Below are positions 9,310 to 18,407 of a stretch of DNA of 64,000 nucleotides, one piece after another. A program made the position numbers and the translations under genes. The DNA comes from Cyanobacteria bacterium SBLK (GTDB lineage Bacteria > Cyanobacteriota > Cyanobacteriia > Cyanobacteriales > Spirulinaceae). Position 1 is the stretch's first letter; every line of letters starts with the position of its first letter. The notes beneath the pieces were generated by a model that ran no database searches, was not told the origin of the DNA, and was given only the letters and a program-made list of their open reading frames with translations. The DNA lies in assembly GCA_017746715.1 (NCBI GenBank), contig JAGHZQ010000041.1, positions 103,219 through 167,218 on the forward strand, written 5' to 3'.

Positions 9310-12300
9310 TTAATTCAATTGAAGCGGTCTTTCTCGAGGTTGAGGGAATGCAGGCTTTTTCTGAATATTTTGAGGAGAAGGACTATCTCCAGAAGAATCA
9401 TTGGGTGAAGCAGGATTATTTGACTCATAAGCCTGCACTGTAATAACATGAGTTGCTTTTTTTCCGAAAGGATCGGTCACTTGCAGAATAAAGATTTCCC
9501 GTGATGTTCCCGGTGGTAAAGTATAAGATAGAGAATCTCTTTTTTTGTATATTCCACCAACAGGCAAAAATTCTACAAGTACATCTTTTCCTGCATCAAC
9601 CTCCCAAGAAAATTCGAGACGTTGAGGAATATTCGCATAATTAGGAAGAATCTCTACAGCATTGTTCTTAAATGCCTTATTGTTAAGTTTAAAAGATTTA
9701 ATCTCGATAGGTTTGGCCGCAATTTCAACAAAATCTGTTGTTTCGGAAATCTCTTGCTCAGTATCTTCAAGAGTCGGAATAACGATGAGTTCAAAGCTAT
9801 ACTCTCCAACATCAAATTCTCCAAGAGGAACATTTTGACAAACTAATTGTATATCGATTTCATCGGGTTTTGGAATCGAACAAAATTCTCTTAAATCTTG
9901 GGGATAGCTGTATTGTACTCGCTCTTGCGATCGCCCGTCTGGAGAATTTTGCCGAATTTTTAGTTCTTTAATTTGATGAGGATTGCCGATACTAAAATCA
10001 ACTAAAATCTCATTATTGATTTCTTCTTCATATTTCTTGTCTTTATCTTCGACAATAAGAAATTTTTCAATTTTTGGTAAAGGTTTGGGAATGACAAACA
10101 CTGTATTCTTGATTTCCTTGCGATCGCTGACCTCTTCAAGATTATCTTGAGGAAAAACTTCTACTGCAAAAGTATACAAACCTGCAGGTAAATTTACTAT
10201 ATCCTGTTGCCAAGAACACGTCAATTGTTGTAGCAGATTTTCTTCACATTCTAACTGTTCTCGTTTATTTTTTTCATTGCTTTTTTCCCCTCCTTCAGTC
10301 TCGCGATCGCTTTTGATTGCACCTTTCTCAAAGAGATAGTTATATACTTCTATATTGCCTTCTTCAGCTTGGCGTAAAATCGCCATTTTACCCAGTTGTT
10401 CTCGATTGTTAACAGTCCATTCTAAAACGAGAGGAAGTTGCTCTCTTTGTTGATAAGTAGAATCGCTGCTTTTGAGATTGGATAAATGGGGTTTCGGTTT
10501 AGGGATAACTTCAATCGTATCGGTAATGCGAGAACCAACTTGCGTTTGACTGCTTCTTTTTCTGACTCCCCAAAGAGTTTGCTCTTCTTTGGGAAAAATC
10601 TGCACTTCAAATTGATACTTACCAGGTAATAAAATATTTTTTTCTTCATTATTTTTTTCTTCATTATTTTTTTCTATAAAAACCTCTTCTCTATTAGGCT
10701 CGACTAGCTTGTTATTCTCAAGATCGATTAAGAAAGTATCTAATTCTAGAGAAGATTGTTTCTCCGATCTTGGCTTAAGAAAGCGGAGAATCTTGCAAAA
10801 AAGATCGTTGATTTTTAGAGTAGAGTTTTGATTGACTTCAGACTGAGTAAAAAAACTACTAGACAATTGAGGAAAAGGATATGTTTTTTGGATTTTCTTT
10901 TGATTTTCATCAATCTGCATGACTACAATTCTATCGAGTTGTTCGGGAACTGCGATCGCAAATTCAAGAAAGACAGATTCATTATTTTCGAGCTTATAGA
11001 TACTGCGTTCTTTTTGTTGTTCATTTACTGTTTTTAAATTTTGAATGCGAGGGGAAGAAGGCATATTAAAAAACAGCAACCAAGCACCTACTGATAATCC
11101 AGCTAAAGCGAGCAATACTAAAAGGATAATGGAAACAATTAGAAAAAATAAAATCCACCATGGACGAGGTTTTAAAATTAGCGTTGTTTCTATTTTTAAT
11201 TTTTTGTTGAGATACATACCCCGATCGCGTTTTAACTCCTCGAGATCGGGAATAAAAGGGGGTTTTTGGGTATCGGGAAGAGGACGATCGCGATAGTTTT
11301 CAAACTCTGGAATAAATTGCGTTTCTTGGCCCTTTCCTTTCAGCGATCGCCGCCACCATTGAGGCGATTTAAGTTGAAAACCTGTCGTTTTGACTTCTCC
11401 GGGATCGAGACTGACTAATTGACTGGGAGGATCGTATTTAAACAGATTCTCCGAGTCAGCAGCTTTAATAACAATTTGCCGCTTAATATTGCCTTGATTG
11501 CTAACTTTAACTCGAACATCAAAATCGGATTCAGAGGATTGAAGCGGACGATCTTGCAGTTGTGTTTTACTGGGATTCCATGTTAGAGAATCTTGGTCTG
11601 AATATAGCGATCGCGCCTCTTGTTCTGGCGGAAAAATATCCAAAAACTCGTCATAATCTTGTTCTTCTACATCAAATTGCTGGCGATCGCGTTTCTTTTT
11701 GGCCTTGCGCGTGGGAAACTTACAAAGAGAGGGAGAAAGCTCGACTTCTAAGCGATCGTCGGCAATAATCCGAAAATAAAAAATATCTAAAAGCATGACT
11801 TCTCGATAGCTTTTAGAAGTCAGACATAAGGTTGGTGCATAAACACCCGCAGGTGCATATGGAGGAGGTGTTAATAAAAATTTAATCGTTCCATTACGAT
11901 TGGGGTTAAGATTCAGTCCCTCTTCAAAATCGGCCAATCCCAGAATATCTAAATTCTCATGAGAATATTTAATTTTAAACCATTCTTTCGGTAAATCCGG
12001 GCAGTTTAAAACGAAGCAATCGACTAAATCAGAACGATTTTCTACTCTTACAGAAACTTCAAAAAATTCTTCCGCTTTTAAAGGATGAGGATTATCCGCA
12101 TGGGTTGCTGGTTGAAGTAAAAACTCTGGAAATTCTACCCATTCCGACTTTGGCAAGCGCAACTGTTGAAAATGACGCGTTGTTCTGTGGGGATATTGAG
12201 AAGATTCAATGAGGAGAATCTCGTAATTATAGAATTCCGCTTTTTCACTGACGGGAATCTCAAAATTGAGCGTGAAATTCTTGCGATCGCTACTTGTTAA

Positions 12301-12513
12301 TTCTAATATATCGGGTTCGACTTTACACCATAAATGCAAGCGCTGTGCTTGTTCATCTCTCCCTTTAACTCGAACTTGAACTTTTGCTAGTTGCTTGCCT
12401 TGATTGTTCAGGGAAAAAACTTTTTTAATCGGCAAACCACGACGAACGCTCTTTTCGCGATCGCTAGAAGAGAGTTCTTTTAAAACTAATTCATTTTGAA
12501 TGGGAGTTTGCAT
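9310..12513 (-). CDS. Membrane protein with Ig/CARDB-like repeats, eCIS neighbourhood
   Basis: 1067 residues with no signal peptide. The first 440 form beta-sandwich repeats of the COG1470/NPCBM-associated type (for example DLPKEWFKIKYSHEN and PPPYAPAGVYAPTL). One strong membrane segment lies near residues 455-483 (ILFFLIVSIILLVLLAL). The C-terminal half has three or more further beta domains with recurring IPKPxPxI linkers and ends in a proline-rich tail. The two halves should lie on opposite sides of one membrane. It is last in a three-gene minus-strand operon, 32 bp behind the 813-aa gene, which has the same N-terminal architecture. Function unknown; I infer a membrane anchor or envelope scaffold connected with the injection system. 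Confidence 0.6.
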   Translation of the reverse strand: MQTPIQNELVLKELSSSDREKSVRRGLPIKKVFSLNNQGKQLAKVQVRVKGRDEQAQRLHLWCKVEPDILELTSSDRKNFTLNFEIPVSEKAEFYNYEILLIESSQYPHRTTRHFQQLRLPKSEWVEFPEFLLQPATHADNPHPLKAEEFFEVSVRVENRSDLVDCFVLNCPDLPKEWFKIKYSHENLDILGLADFEEGLNLNPNRNGTIKFLLTPPPYAPAGVYAPTLCLTSKSYREVMLLDIFYFRIIADDRLEVELSPSLCKFPTRKAKKKRDRQQFDVEEQDYDEFLDIFPPEQEARSLYSDQDSLTWNPSKTQLQDRPLQSSESDFDVRVKVSNQGNIKRQIVIKAADSENLFKYDPPSQLVSLDPGEVKTTGFQLKSPQWWRRSLKGKGQETQFIPEFENYRDRPLPDTQKPPFIPDLEELKRDRGMYLNKKLKIETTLILKPRPWWILFFLIVSIILLVLLALAGLSVGAWLLFFNMPSSPRIQNLKTVNEQQKERSIYKLENNESVFLEFAIAVPEQLDRIVVMQIDENQKKIQKTYPFPQLSSSFFTQSEVNQNSTLKINDLFCKILRFLKPRSEKQSSLELDTFLIDLENNKLVEPNREEVFIEKNNEEKNNEEKNILLPGKYQFEVQIFPKEEQTLWGVRKRSSQTQVGSRITDTIEVIPKPKPHLSNLKSSDSTYQQREQLPLVLEWTVNNREQLGKMAILRQAEEGNIEVYNYLFEKGAIKSDRETEGGEKSNEKNKREQLECEENLLQQLTCSWQQDIVNLPAGLYTFAVEVFPQDNLEEVSDRKEIKNTVFVIPKPLPKIEKFLIVEDKDKKYEEEINNEILVDFSIGNPHQIKELKIRQNSPDGRSQERVQYSYPQDLREFCSIPKPDEIDIQLVCQNVPLGEFDVGEYSFELIVIPTLEDTEQEISETTDFVEIAAKPIEIKSFKLNNKAFKNNAVEILPNYANIPQRLEFSWEVDAGKDVLVEFLPVGGIYKKRDSLSYTLPPGTSREIFILQVTDPFGKKATHVITVQAYESNNPASPNDSSGDSPSPQNIQKKPAFPQPRERPLQLN

Positions 12514-12545
12514 TTTTTGTTGGCTCTGAAGTTAAATTAGAGAGA

Positions 12546-14987
12546 TTAAAGGCATCTTTCTTCATCAGCTTTATCGATCTTCGTGCGATATAATTGAATG
12601 CCATGAGATTCTGCATCGCTTACCACCCAAAGATAATTTTTATCCTCTTTAATATCTACACTATTGAGTCGGGTTGGGGAAAAATCACCGAGTATTTTTT
12701 CATCAATTCGCTTTCCTGCTTCATCCAGCAACCACAATTTAACGCGACCATCATCCCCTGCACTGGCAAGATAACAGCCATTTGGAGTTATCGCAACCGA
12801 GCGCACGGGTTGAGTGTTGCGACCTTCCGACCATTGATCATCCGGCCATTGATCGATAATAGCATCGCATTCTTGTAGAAAATTTTTCGCTTTTTTTTCG
12901 CTATTGTTCTCTTCTTCTATATTCTCCTGTTTAGTTTCCTCTTGTTGAATACAGCTATAAATTTTGTTTAGATTCCAGATAGTAATATAGCCATTATTAT
13001 CTGCCATTACCAGTAGAGATTTTTTATCTTGTTCGGCGATCGCTAAACTCGTAATGTAACTATGTTGCCCTAATATTGGTTTGAAAGTTCGATTTTCTGG
13101 ATCGTTTTCCAATTGCCAATAAAATTGACCTTCATATATCTTTTGATTCTGACTGTCTCCGAACTTCCAAAAGGCAAGTTTATTATATCGTCCTGCTAAA
13201 ATCAGAAACTCTTTTTCTTCTGATACGGCTAAACTGAGAGGAACAAAATTAAAAGCATGAAAATTAATCAAAGGTTTTAAAGGCGGTTTTTTTTCGATTC
13301 TCTTAATCTCTACAGGCAAATTATCTATTTGTTCAACAGATGGATTCTCTTTTTCTTCAATTGAGTTGAGTATATCATTTAAATCCCATTGATAAATTGT
13401 ATTGCTCCCATGTCCGGTAAATAGATAGCGATCGGTAATATAAGTGCTAAAAATTCGATTATTTCTGATTTGCTTTTTCTTGTCAACTAAATTGAGTTGA
13501 GCGAGTAGCTTTTCTTGATTAATGTCCCACAGTTGTACTGCACCACTGTCCTCTAAACCCACAACAAAGATATTATTTTGAGTTAATGTATCGGGAGTTA
13601 CGCGAATGGTTTGTATCGCACGATCGGGTTGCTCGATATTTTTCCCATTCCTCTCTGTTTGTTCTTGAATCTTACCCCCATCTTTTAAACGATGGTGTGC
13701 CGGCCAAGCAGTTTTATTGACTTGCCAACGTCGTAAAGTCCGATCGCTGGATCCGCTCACTACCGTACTTGCATCTCGATTAAAACGTACTGCATTAACA
13801 GAAGATTGATGGCGATCGCCAAATAGAGGCGAAAACCACCAAAATCCAATAGAAACCCCCAATGCAAAAATTTGCAGGATAAACTGTACCATGAGAAACA
13901 TGGGAAAATCAATGATTTGACTTTCGGGATGCAGATACGAAGGCGAAGATTTTCCAGACTCCGGATCGATTAAATTAGGAGTGATTTTAAGTTGAAAGCG
14001 TTCCTTAAATTTGAATAAAATCAACCAAGTTCGTTCTTTCCAAATTGTCAGTGAAGTATCTTTTGCTTCCCCAGGAGAGAGAATTATTTCATGCTCCTCA
14101 AATTTACAATTAAACTTACGCTTTTTGATTTCGACAATATCTTTGCGATCGAGAATAACTTGCTGTTTTAGATTACTATTATTTTTAAATTTAAGTCGAT
14201 AGGTGCGTCGATTTCTAAAGGATCTTACAAGAAAATTGGCTGGATTGAGTGGTTGCCTTATTACTTCAAACTCCACCTCTCCTTTAGGAAGAATTTCAAT
14301 TGTCCCACTGACATCGGCGGGAAAGCGATCGTTTTTAGCTTCAATTTTAAACTCATATTTATCTCTTAAAACTTCTGTGAAATTATTAGGAGGAGAAAAT
14401 ATGCAAACTTCTTCTATATCTTCTGCAGGTTCGATCGCAAATTTCTTGGCTTCGCCAAATTGAGAATGTTTGAACTTAAACCAATTTTTTTGCAACCCAG
14501 AAGTGGAAATATTCAGAGTAATATCAATAATATTTGGAATCAAGTTATAAAGTACGATAGGAATTTCAATATCTTCTCCTGGTAGTACTTTCAAATGCTT
14601 AATGGGTAATAATAATTTTAAAGGAAGTTCCGAACGTTCTACAATGAGATAGACAATATCTTCTGCATAAATATATGGGTCTTCAATCGCAAACACTTTT
14701 AACTGTAGTTCAATTGTTGCATTATAAAGTTTTAAAGGAGATTTTAAGATTGTAACTTTAAATTCAGTAATATCTCCTGGGGGTTTTTTCGCGCAGAATG
14801 ATGGCTCGATACGATACCAATCGTTTTCCGCAGTTTGGTTGAGTTCCCGAATGGAAAGATTGGGCTTAAAACTAACAAATTTATCGCTTTGATTGATGAC
14901 TGTTACTATAAATTCGCTCTCGCGATCGCGACTTCCAACTTGGAGTCTAAGTTTCTTTTTAGACAGTTCCATTTTCACATTACCCAT
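12546..14987 (-). CDS. Ig-like/single-TM/WD40 protein, eCIS neighbourhood
   Basis: 813 residues. Residues 1-340 are beta-sandwich repeats like those of the downstream 1067-aa protein (GLQKNWFKFKHSQ matches its PKEWFKIKYSHEN). A membrane segment follows at about 361-384 (FILQIFALGVSIGFWWF). The remaining 430 residues form a WD40 propeller with long loops: SSVNAVRFNRDASTVVSGSS, SDRTLRRWQV, AVQLWDI, ITIWNL and LASAGDDGRVKLWLLDE. The WD40 domain and the Ig-like domain are thus predicted on opposite sides of a membrane, an unusual combination. It is the middle gene of the operon, 39 bp after the 413-aa gene. The role is unknown; a membrane-attached docking scaffold is inferred. Confidence 0.65.
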   Translation of the reverse strand: MGNVKMELSKKKLRLQVGSRDRESEFIVTVINQSDKFVSFKPNLSIRELNQTAENDWYRIEPSFCAKKPPGDITEFKVTILKSPLKLYNATIELQLKVFAIEDPYIYAEDIVYLIVERSELPLKLLLPIKHLKVLPGEDIEIPIVLYNLIPNIIDITLNISTSGLQKNWFKFKHSQFGEAKKFAIEPAEDIEEVCIFSPPNNFTEVLRDKYEFKIEAKNDRFPADVSGTIEILPKGEVEFEVIRQPLNPANFLVRSFRNRRTYRLKFKNNSNLKQQVILDRKDIVEIKKRKFNCKFEEHEIILSPGEAKDTSLTIWKERTWLILFKFKERFQLKITPNLIDPESGKSSPSYLHPESQIIDFPMFLMVQFILQIFALGVSIGFWWFSPLFGDRHQSSVNAVRFNRDASTVVSGSSDRTLRRWQVNKTAWPAHHRLKDGGKIQEQTERNGKNIEQPDRAIQTIRVTPDTLTQNNIFVVGLEDSGAVQLWDINQEKLLAQLNLVDKKKQIRNNRIFSTYITDRYLFTGHGSNTIYQWDLNDILNSIEEKENPSVEQIDNLPVEIKRIEKKPPLKPLINFHAFNFVPLSLAVSEEKEFLILAGRYNKLAFWKFGDSQNQKIYEGQFYWQLENDPENRTFKPILGQHSYITSLAIAEQDKKSLLVMADNNGYITIWNLNKIYSCIQQEETKQENIEEENNSEKKAKNFLQECDAIIDQWPDDQWSEGRNTQPVRSVAITPNGCYLASAGDDGRVKLWLLDEAGKRIDEKILGDFSPTRLNSVDIKEDKNYLWVVSDAESHGIQLYRTKIDKADEERCL

Positions 14988-15026
14988 TTTTTATATCTCC
15001 TCTAGAACAAGTGTGAAAATAAAGAT

Positions 15027-16268
15027 TTACCGATCTCGTACATTTTGATGAGAAGCACCGCTTAGCTGATTTAATCGCCGACGCTGCCATGCAAAATGGA
15101 GAATATTAATGCCAAATTCTTGAGCGGTACGAATATCTTGGCGAGGAACATCAAGATTTTTAGTCAATCGCCAGCGATCGCAGAGATTACCATCAATTGC
15201 CAGAATGCCTTCAGCATATTTTAAATCTTTACAGGAATTGGGAAGTAAGGAAAACAGAAAAGGTTGTAGATGCAAAGGGTGATCCAATTCTAATTCCCGC
15301 CAAGATTTTAACCCTTTGCTCATAAATTTAGATTTAGGTTTATCCAGCAAAGTTACCAGTTGTTTTTCAACTCCCCAACCTTTATTTTCAAGATCGACCC
15401 ATAAGATTCCGCCCATTTTTAAATAAGATTTTAGAAGCATCGCATTTTCTTCTGTGATTTGTTTGAATTCGCTACCCAGACAATAAAATAAATCAAAAGA
15501 TGTCAAGTCTAAATCAGGAGATAGAGAATTAGGATTATTAAAATATTCTAAACTAATTTGTAATTCTGAGTAGAGAGTCGAAGCAGACTTCTGAAAGTAA
15601 ATAAAATTTTGCCGAAAAGATTCACGATGAGTTAATATTCCTACTTTTACCTTCATTCTCGGTTGAGAAGAAACTGACATTCTATAACGTAAGTCTAATT
15701 CATTCGCTTGAGGATAAAAAACATCTTTTGCTCCCCTCAATTCTATCATATTCCCCCCGGACTCCCAAGTAAAGCGACATAACTCGAGTTCGCCTTTTTG
15801 GGGAGGATTGGAAAATAAATCCAAGCGAAAACTTTCTCGCAATATTTCGCGATCGCCTCCTAAATTTAATTGCTCTGGATCTCGATAACTAATGACTAAA
15901 TAAATCGTTATGGGTTGAGATAATTTGGGTAAATCGAGAGGCATGGTTTCCGGTTGGGGAACGATAATGGGATTTCCTTCCCAATCGATGGCAATACCGG
16001 GTTGAATTTCCAGCCAAGGAATTTGACTGAATTCTGAGGAAATGCCTTCTGGAGCGCTAATTGGCCGCACGCCTAAACCATAGGCGATACCCGGTTGATT
16101 TAAGGATTGATAAATGAGATTTTGTCGCTTGCGATGGTAATGATGAGCTTGTTTCCAACGTTTGGCATCGATTGCCAACCCATCATAAATATTTAAGCGT
16201 TCTAAAATCGGAGAGTCATCGGGGCGATCGGGATTGACAAAAGGTGGGGGAAAAAATGGTTCGCTCAT
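15027..16268 (-). CDS. Putative injection-system structural protein with DUF4159-like domain
   Basis: 413 residues. The N-terminal 180 open with LNIYDGLAIDAKRWKQAH and GIAYGLGVRP and a beta-rich region (WLEIQPGIAIDWEGNPIIVP), a pattern I associate with phage-tail or baseplate-like proteins in cyanobacterial contractile-system loci. Residues about 200-400 resemble DUF4159 (FDLFYCLGSEFKQITEENAM, then LKMGGILWVDLE), a Rossmann/GATase-like domain. It is first in a three-gene minus-strand operon with the two membrane scaffold proteins (gaps 39 and 32 bp). A divergent TPR gene starts 91 bp upstream. The domain calls are from memory and moderately uncertain; no enzyme activity is assigned. Confidence 0.55.
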   Translation of the reverse strand: MSEPFFPPPFVNPDRPDDSPILERLNIYDGLAIDAKRWKQAHHYHRKRQNLIYQSLNQPGIAYGLGVRPISAPEGISSEFSQIPWLEIQPGIAIDWEGNPIIVPQPETMPLDLPKLSQPITIYLVISYRDPEQLNLGGDREILRESFRLDLFSNPPQKGELELCRFTWESGGNMIELRGAKDVFYPQANELDLRYRMSVSSQPRMKVKVGILTHRESFRQNFIYFQKSASTLYSELQISLEYFNNPNSLSPDLDLTSFDLFYCLGSEFKQITEENAMLLKSYLKMGGILWVDLENKGWGVEKQLVTLLDKPKSKFMSKGLKSWRELELDHPLHLQPFLFSLLPNSCKDLKYAEGILAIDGNLCDRWRLTKNLDVPRQDIRTAQEFGINILHFAWQRRRLNQLSGASHQNVRDR

Positions 16269-16359
16269 AATATCAATTCAACTCATTGAGCCAGCGCCCT
16301 CAAATCCGATCTATACTAACATAGATTACGCTGGAAACTATGCCAATCGAGGCGCGATC

Positions 16360-18345
16360 GTGTCAACTCTACCCTCTATTTTCCGAAAAGCGAGTATAGC
16401 AATTCTTGCTCTTAGTATTTTTCCTCTCAGAGCAATAGCAGTAAGAGAGAATCCACGCGAAGGTTCTTCGAGCTCTCCTTTATTGCCAAGATCGCAGATT
16501 TCTCAAGGTTTGGGCATTTCTCCCCCATCTCCCTCATCTCTCCCATCTCCCTCATTCCCCCCATCTCCCCCATCTCCCCCCACTCTCCCCGAGTTCGAGT
16601 TAGAGGATTCTGAATTTTGGGAGAATTTGTGCCGGACTCTCTCCCCGCAAGATAATACGCTAGAAGCGATCGCCGCTTGTCAAAAGGCAATTGCAGAAGA
16701 TCGCAAAAACCCAGAACTCTGGCTGGTACGCAGTGAGGCATTATACGAACTGAGGGAGTACGAACAGGCGCTTGCCTCCTACGATCGCGTTCTTGAATTC
16801 AATCGCGACCATTCTTTGGCTCTAACCCGTCGTTGTATTTCCCTCTCGCGTTTGGGTCGCTATGAAGAGGCGATCGCCTCTTGCGATCGCGCTTTAGAAG
16901 TCGATGAAAATTGGGGGGAAGAATTACCAACTTTAGCCAATTTACAACGAGGTTTAATTTTTGCTTGGCAGGGACAATTAGAAGATGCCCTCAACGAATA
17001 CCATCAAATCTTGCTGGCCGACCCCGAACACGATCTTGCTACTGTCGAACGCTGTGCGGTTTTTCTGCAACTCAAATACTATCAAACCGTCAAACAACAT
17101 TGCGGCAATTTAAAAGTTTTAGTTGGCATTTACGATCGCTTTTTAGAAGGAGAGAGCGATCGGGTTATTCTCTGGACTCATCGCGGGCTGTTATTGGATG
17201 CTTTAGGTGAAGACGAAGCTGCTTTATCATCCTATGAAAAAGCCTTAAAACTCGCACCCGAGCATTCTTTTTTACTCACAAATTATTGTGCGACTCTCAA
17301 TCATTTAAAACGGAGTGCAGATGCGATGTCCGCTTGTGAATCCGCCCTCGAACTGTCTCAACGAATGGATGCAGATGCGGCCTTTCTCTGGAATCAATAC
17401 GCTCGGACATTAATCGGATTGGGGAGATATTCAGAAGCTCTCGAATTCTTAGATAGAGCACTGAGACTCAATCCCAATAATCAGTTGCAAAAATTCAAAC
17501 TCTCCCGAGAAAACACCGGAATTTTAGAAAAATTATGGCAGCGACTCTACCTCGAAGGCTTGAATAATAAAGCGATCGCCTTGTGGTATTTAAATGAAGC
17601 CAAACAAGAAGCGAGGCAATCGGCCGAGACTGTCCCAGAGCAACAAAGCCTGCTCGCCGATGCTCGACTGCATGTCTCCAATGCCGAAGACCTGCTCGCT
17701 CGCGTTCTCAAACTCGATCCCGATTATATCCACGGTTGGTTTAATCAAGGAAAAATGTTGCGCTCTCTGGCTACCCTTCCTCCTTTTGAAACGACCGTAC
17801 CTTGGGAATATCGCGAACGCCTTCAGAAGGAGCGCGAAGAAAAAGCCGTAAAATACTACGAACGCGCCTTAAGCGTTCCCATTCGTCCGGTTTCGAGGAT
17901 AACCTGCGAGATGCTCGTCAATGGGCAAGTTGCGGCGATTAGCCCGAGAGATCGACGGATTTGCACCGATATTTTGACAAATCAGGGAGTCTCCTTATTT
18001 CATCTGGATCGATGCTCCCAAGCATTAGAGCCAATGGAACGTGCAACCCGTTTGAATCCAGATAATTTTGAGGTTTGGCATAACGGAGCGATCGTTCTGC
18101 TTTGCGCGGCACGAACCGATGCCAGCTATTATCCCCCTGCTTTACAGGCCTATCAAAAAACCCATCGCCTCAATCCGGAAGATATTGACGTTCTCCTCGG
18201 TTGGGGTTTGGTTTTAGAAGGAATGAAACGCTATCGAGATGCTTTAGCAATTTACGAGAAAATTCTCGAAATCAACCCCGATCGCGATGATGCCAAACAG
18301 GGCCGCGATCGAATGTTGGATTATTTGCGCGAACCCTCTTTCTAA
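16360..18345 (+). CDS. Secreted/periplasmic TPR-repeat protein
   Basis: 661 residues when started at the GTG at 16360. Longer forms to 16234 would overlap the divergent operon, whereas the GTG gives a proper signal peptide (IFRKASIAILALSIFPLRAIA). A proline/serine low-complexity linker comes next (plus-strand 16518-16596, repeats of SPPSPP). About twelve tetratricopeptide repeats follow, such as YEQALASYDRVLEFNRDHSL, YEEAIASCDRALEVDE and DEAALSSYEKALKLAPEHS. TPR arrays bind partner proteins, and nothing here shows catalysis. The gene stops 62 bp before the convergent debranching-enzyme gene. Confidence 0.75.
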   Translation: MSTLPSIFRKASIAILALSIFPLRAIAVRENPREGSSSSPLLPRSQISQGLGISPPSPSSLPSPSFPPSPPSPPTLPEFELEDSEFWENLCRTLSPQDNTLEAIAACQKAIAEDRKNPELWLVRSEALYELREYEQALASYDRVLEFNRDHSLALTRRCISLSRLGRYEEAIASCDRALEVDENWGEELPTLANLQRGLIFAWQGQLEDALNEYHQILLADPEHDLATVERCAVFLQLKYYQTVKQHCGNLKVLVGIYDRFLEGESDRVILWTHRGLLLDALGEDEAALSSYEKALKLAPEHSFLLTNYCATLNHLKRSADAMSACESALELSQRMDADAAFLWNQYARTLIGLGRYSEALEFLDRALRLNPNNQLQKFKLSRENTGILEKLWQRLYLEGLNNKAIALWYLNEAKQEARQSAETVPEQQSLLADARLHVSNAEDLLARVLKLDPDYIHGWFNQGKMLRSLATLPPFETTVPWEYRERLQKEREEKAVKYYERALSVPIRPVSRITCEMLVNGQVAAISPRDRRICTDILTNQGVSLFHLDRCSQALEPMERATRLNPDNFEVWHNGAIVLLCAARTDASYYPPALQAYQKTHRLNPEDIDVLLGWGLVLEGMKRYRDALAIYEKILEINPDRDDAKQGRDRMLDYLREPSF

Positions 18346-18407
18346 GGGAATTTGAGCGGAAAGGGAGAATTCTATAATCGTCTTCTTCCCTTTCATCAAT
18401 TGCCAGT

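Noticed and set aside
16234..16359. N-terminal extension of the TPR gene from TTG 16234
   Set aside because: It would overlap the divergent operon's first gene, and the GTG at 16360 gives a proper signal peptide.
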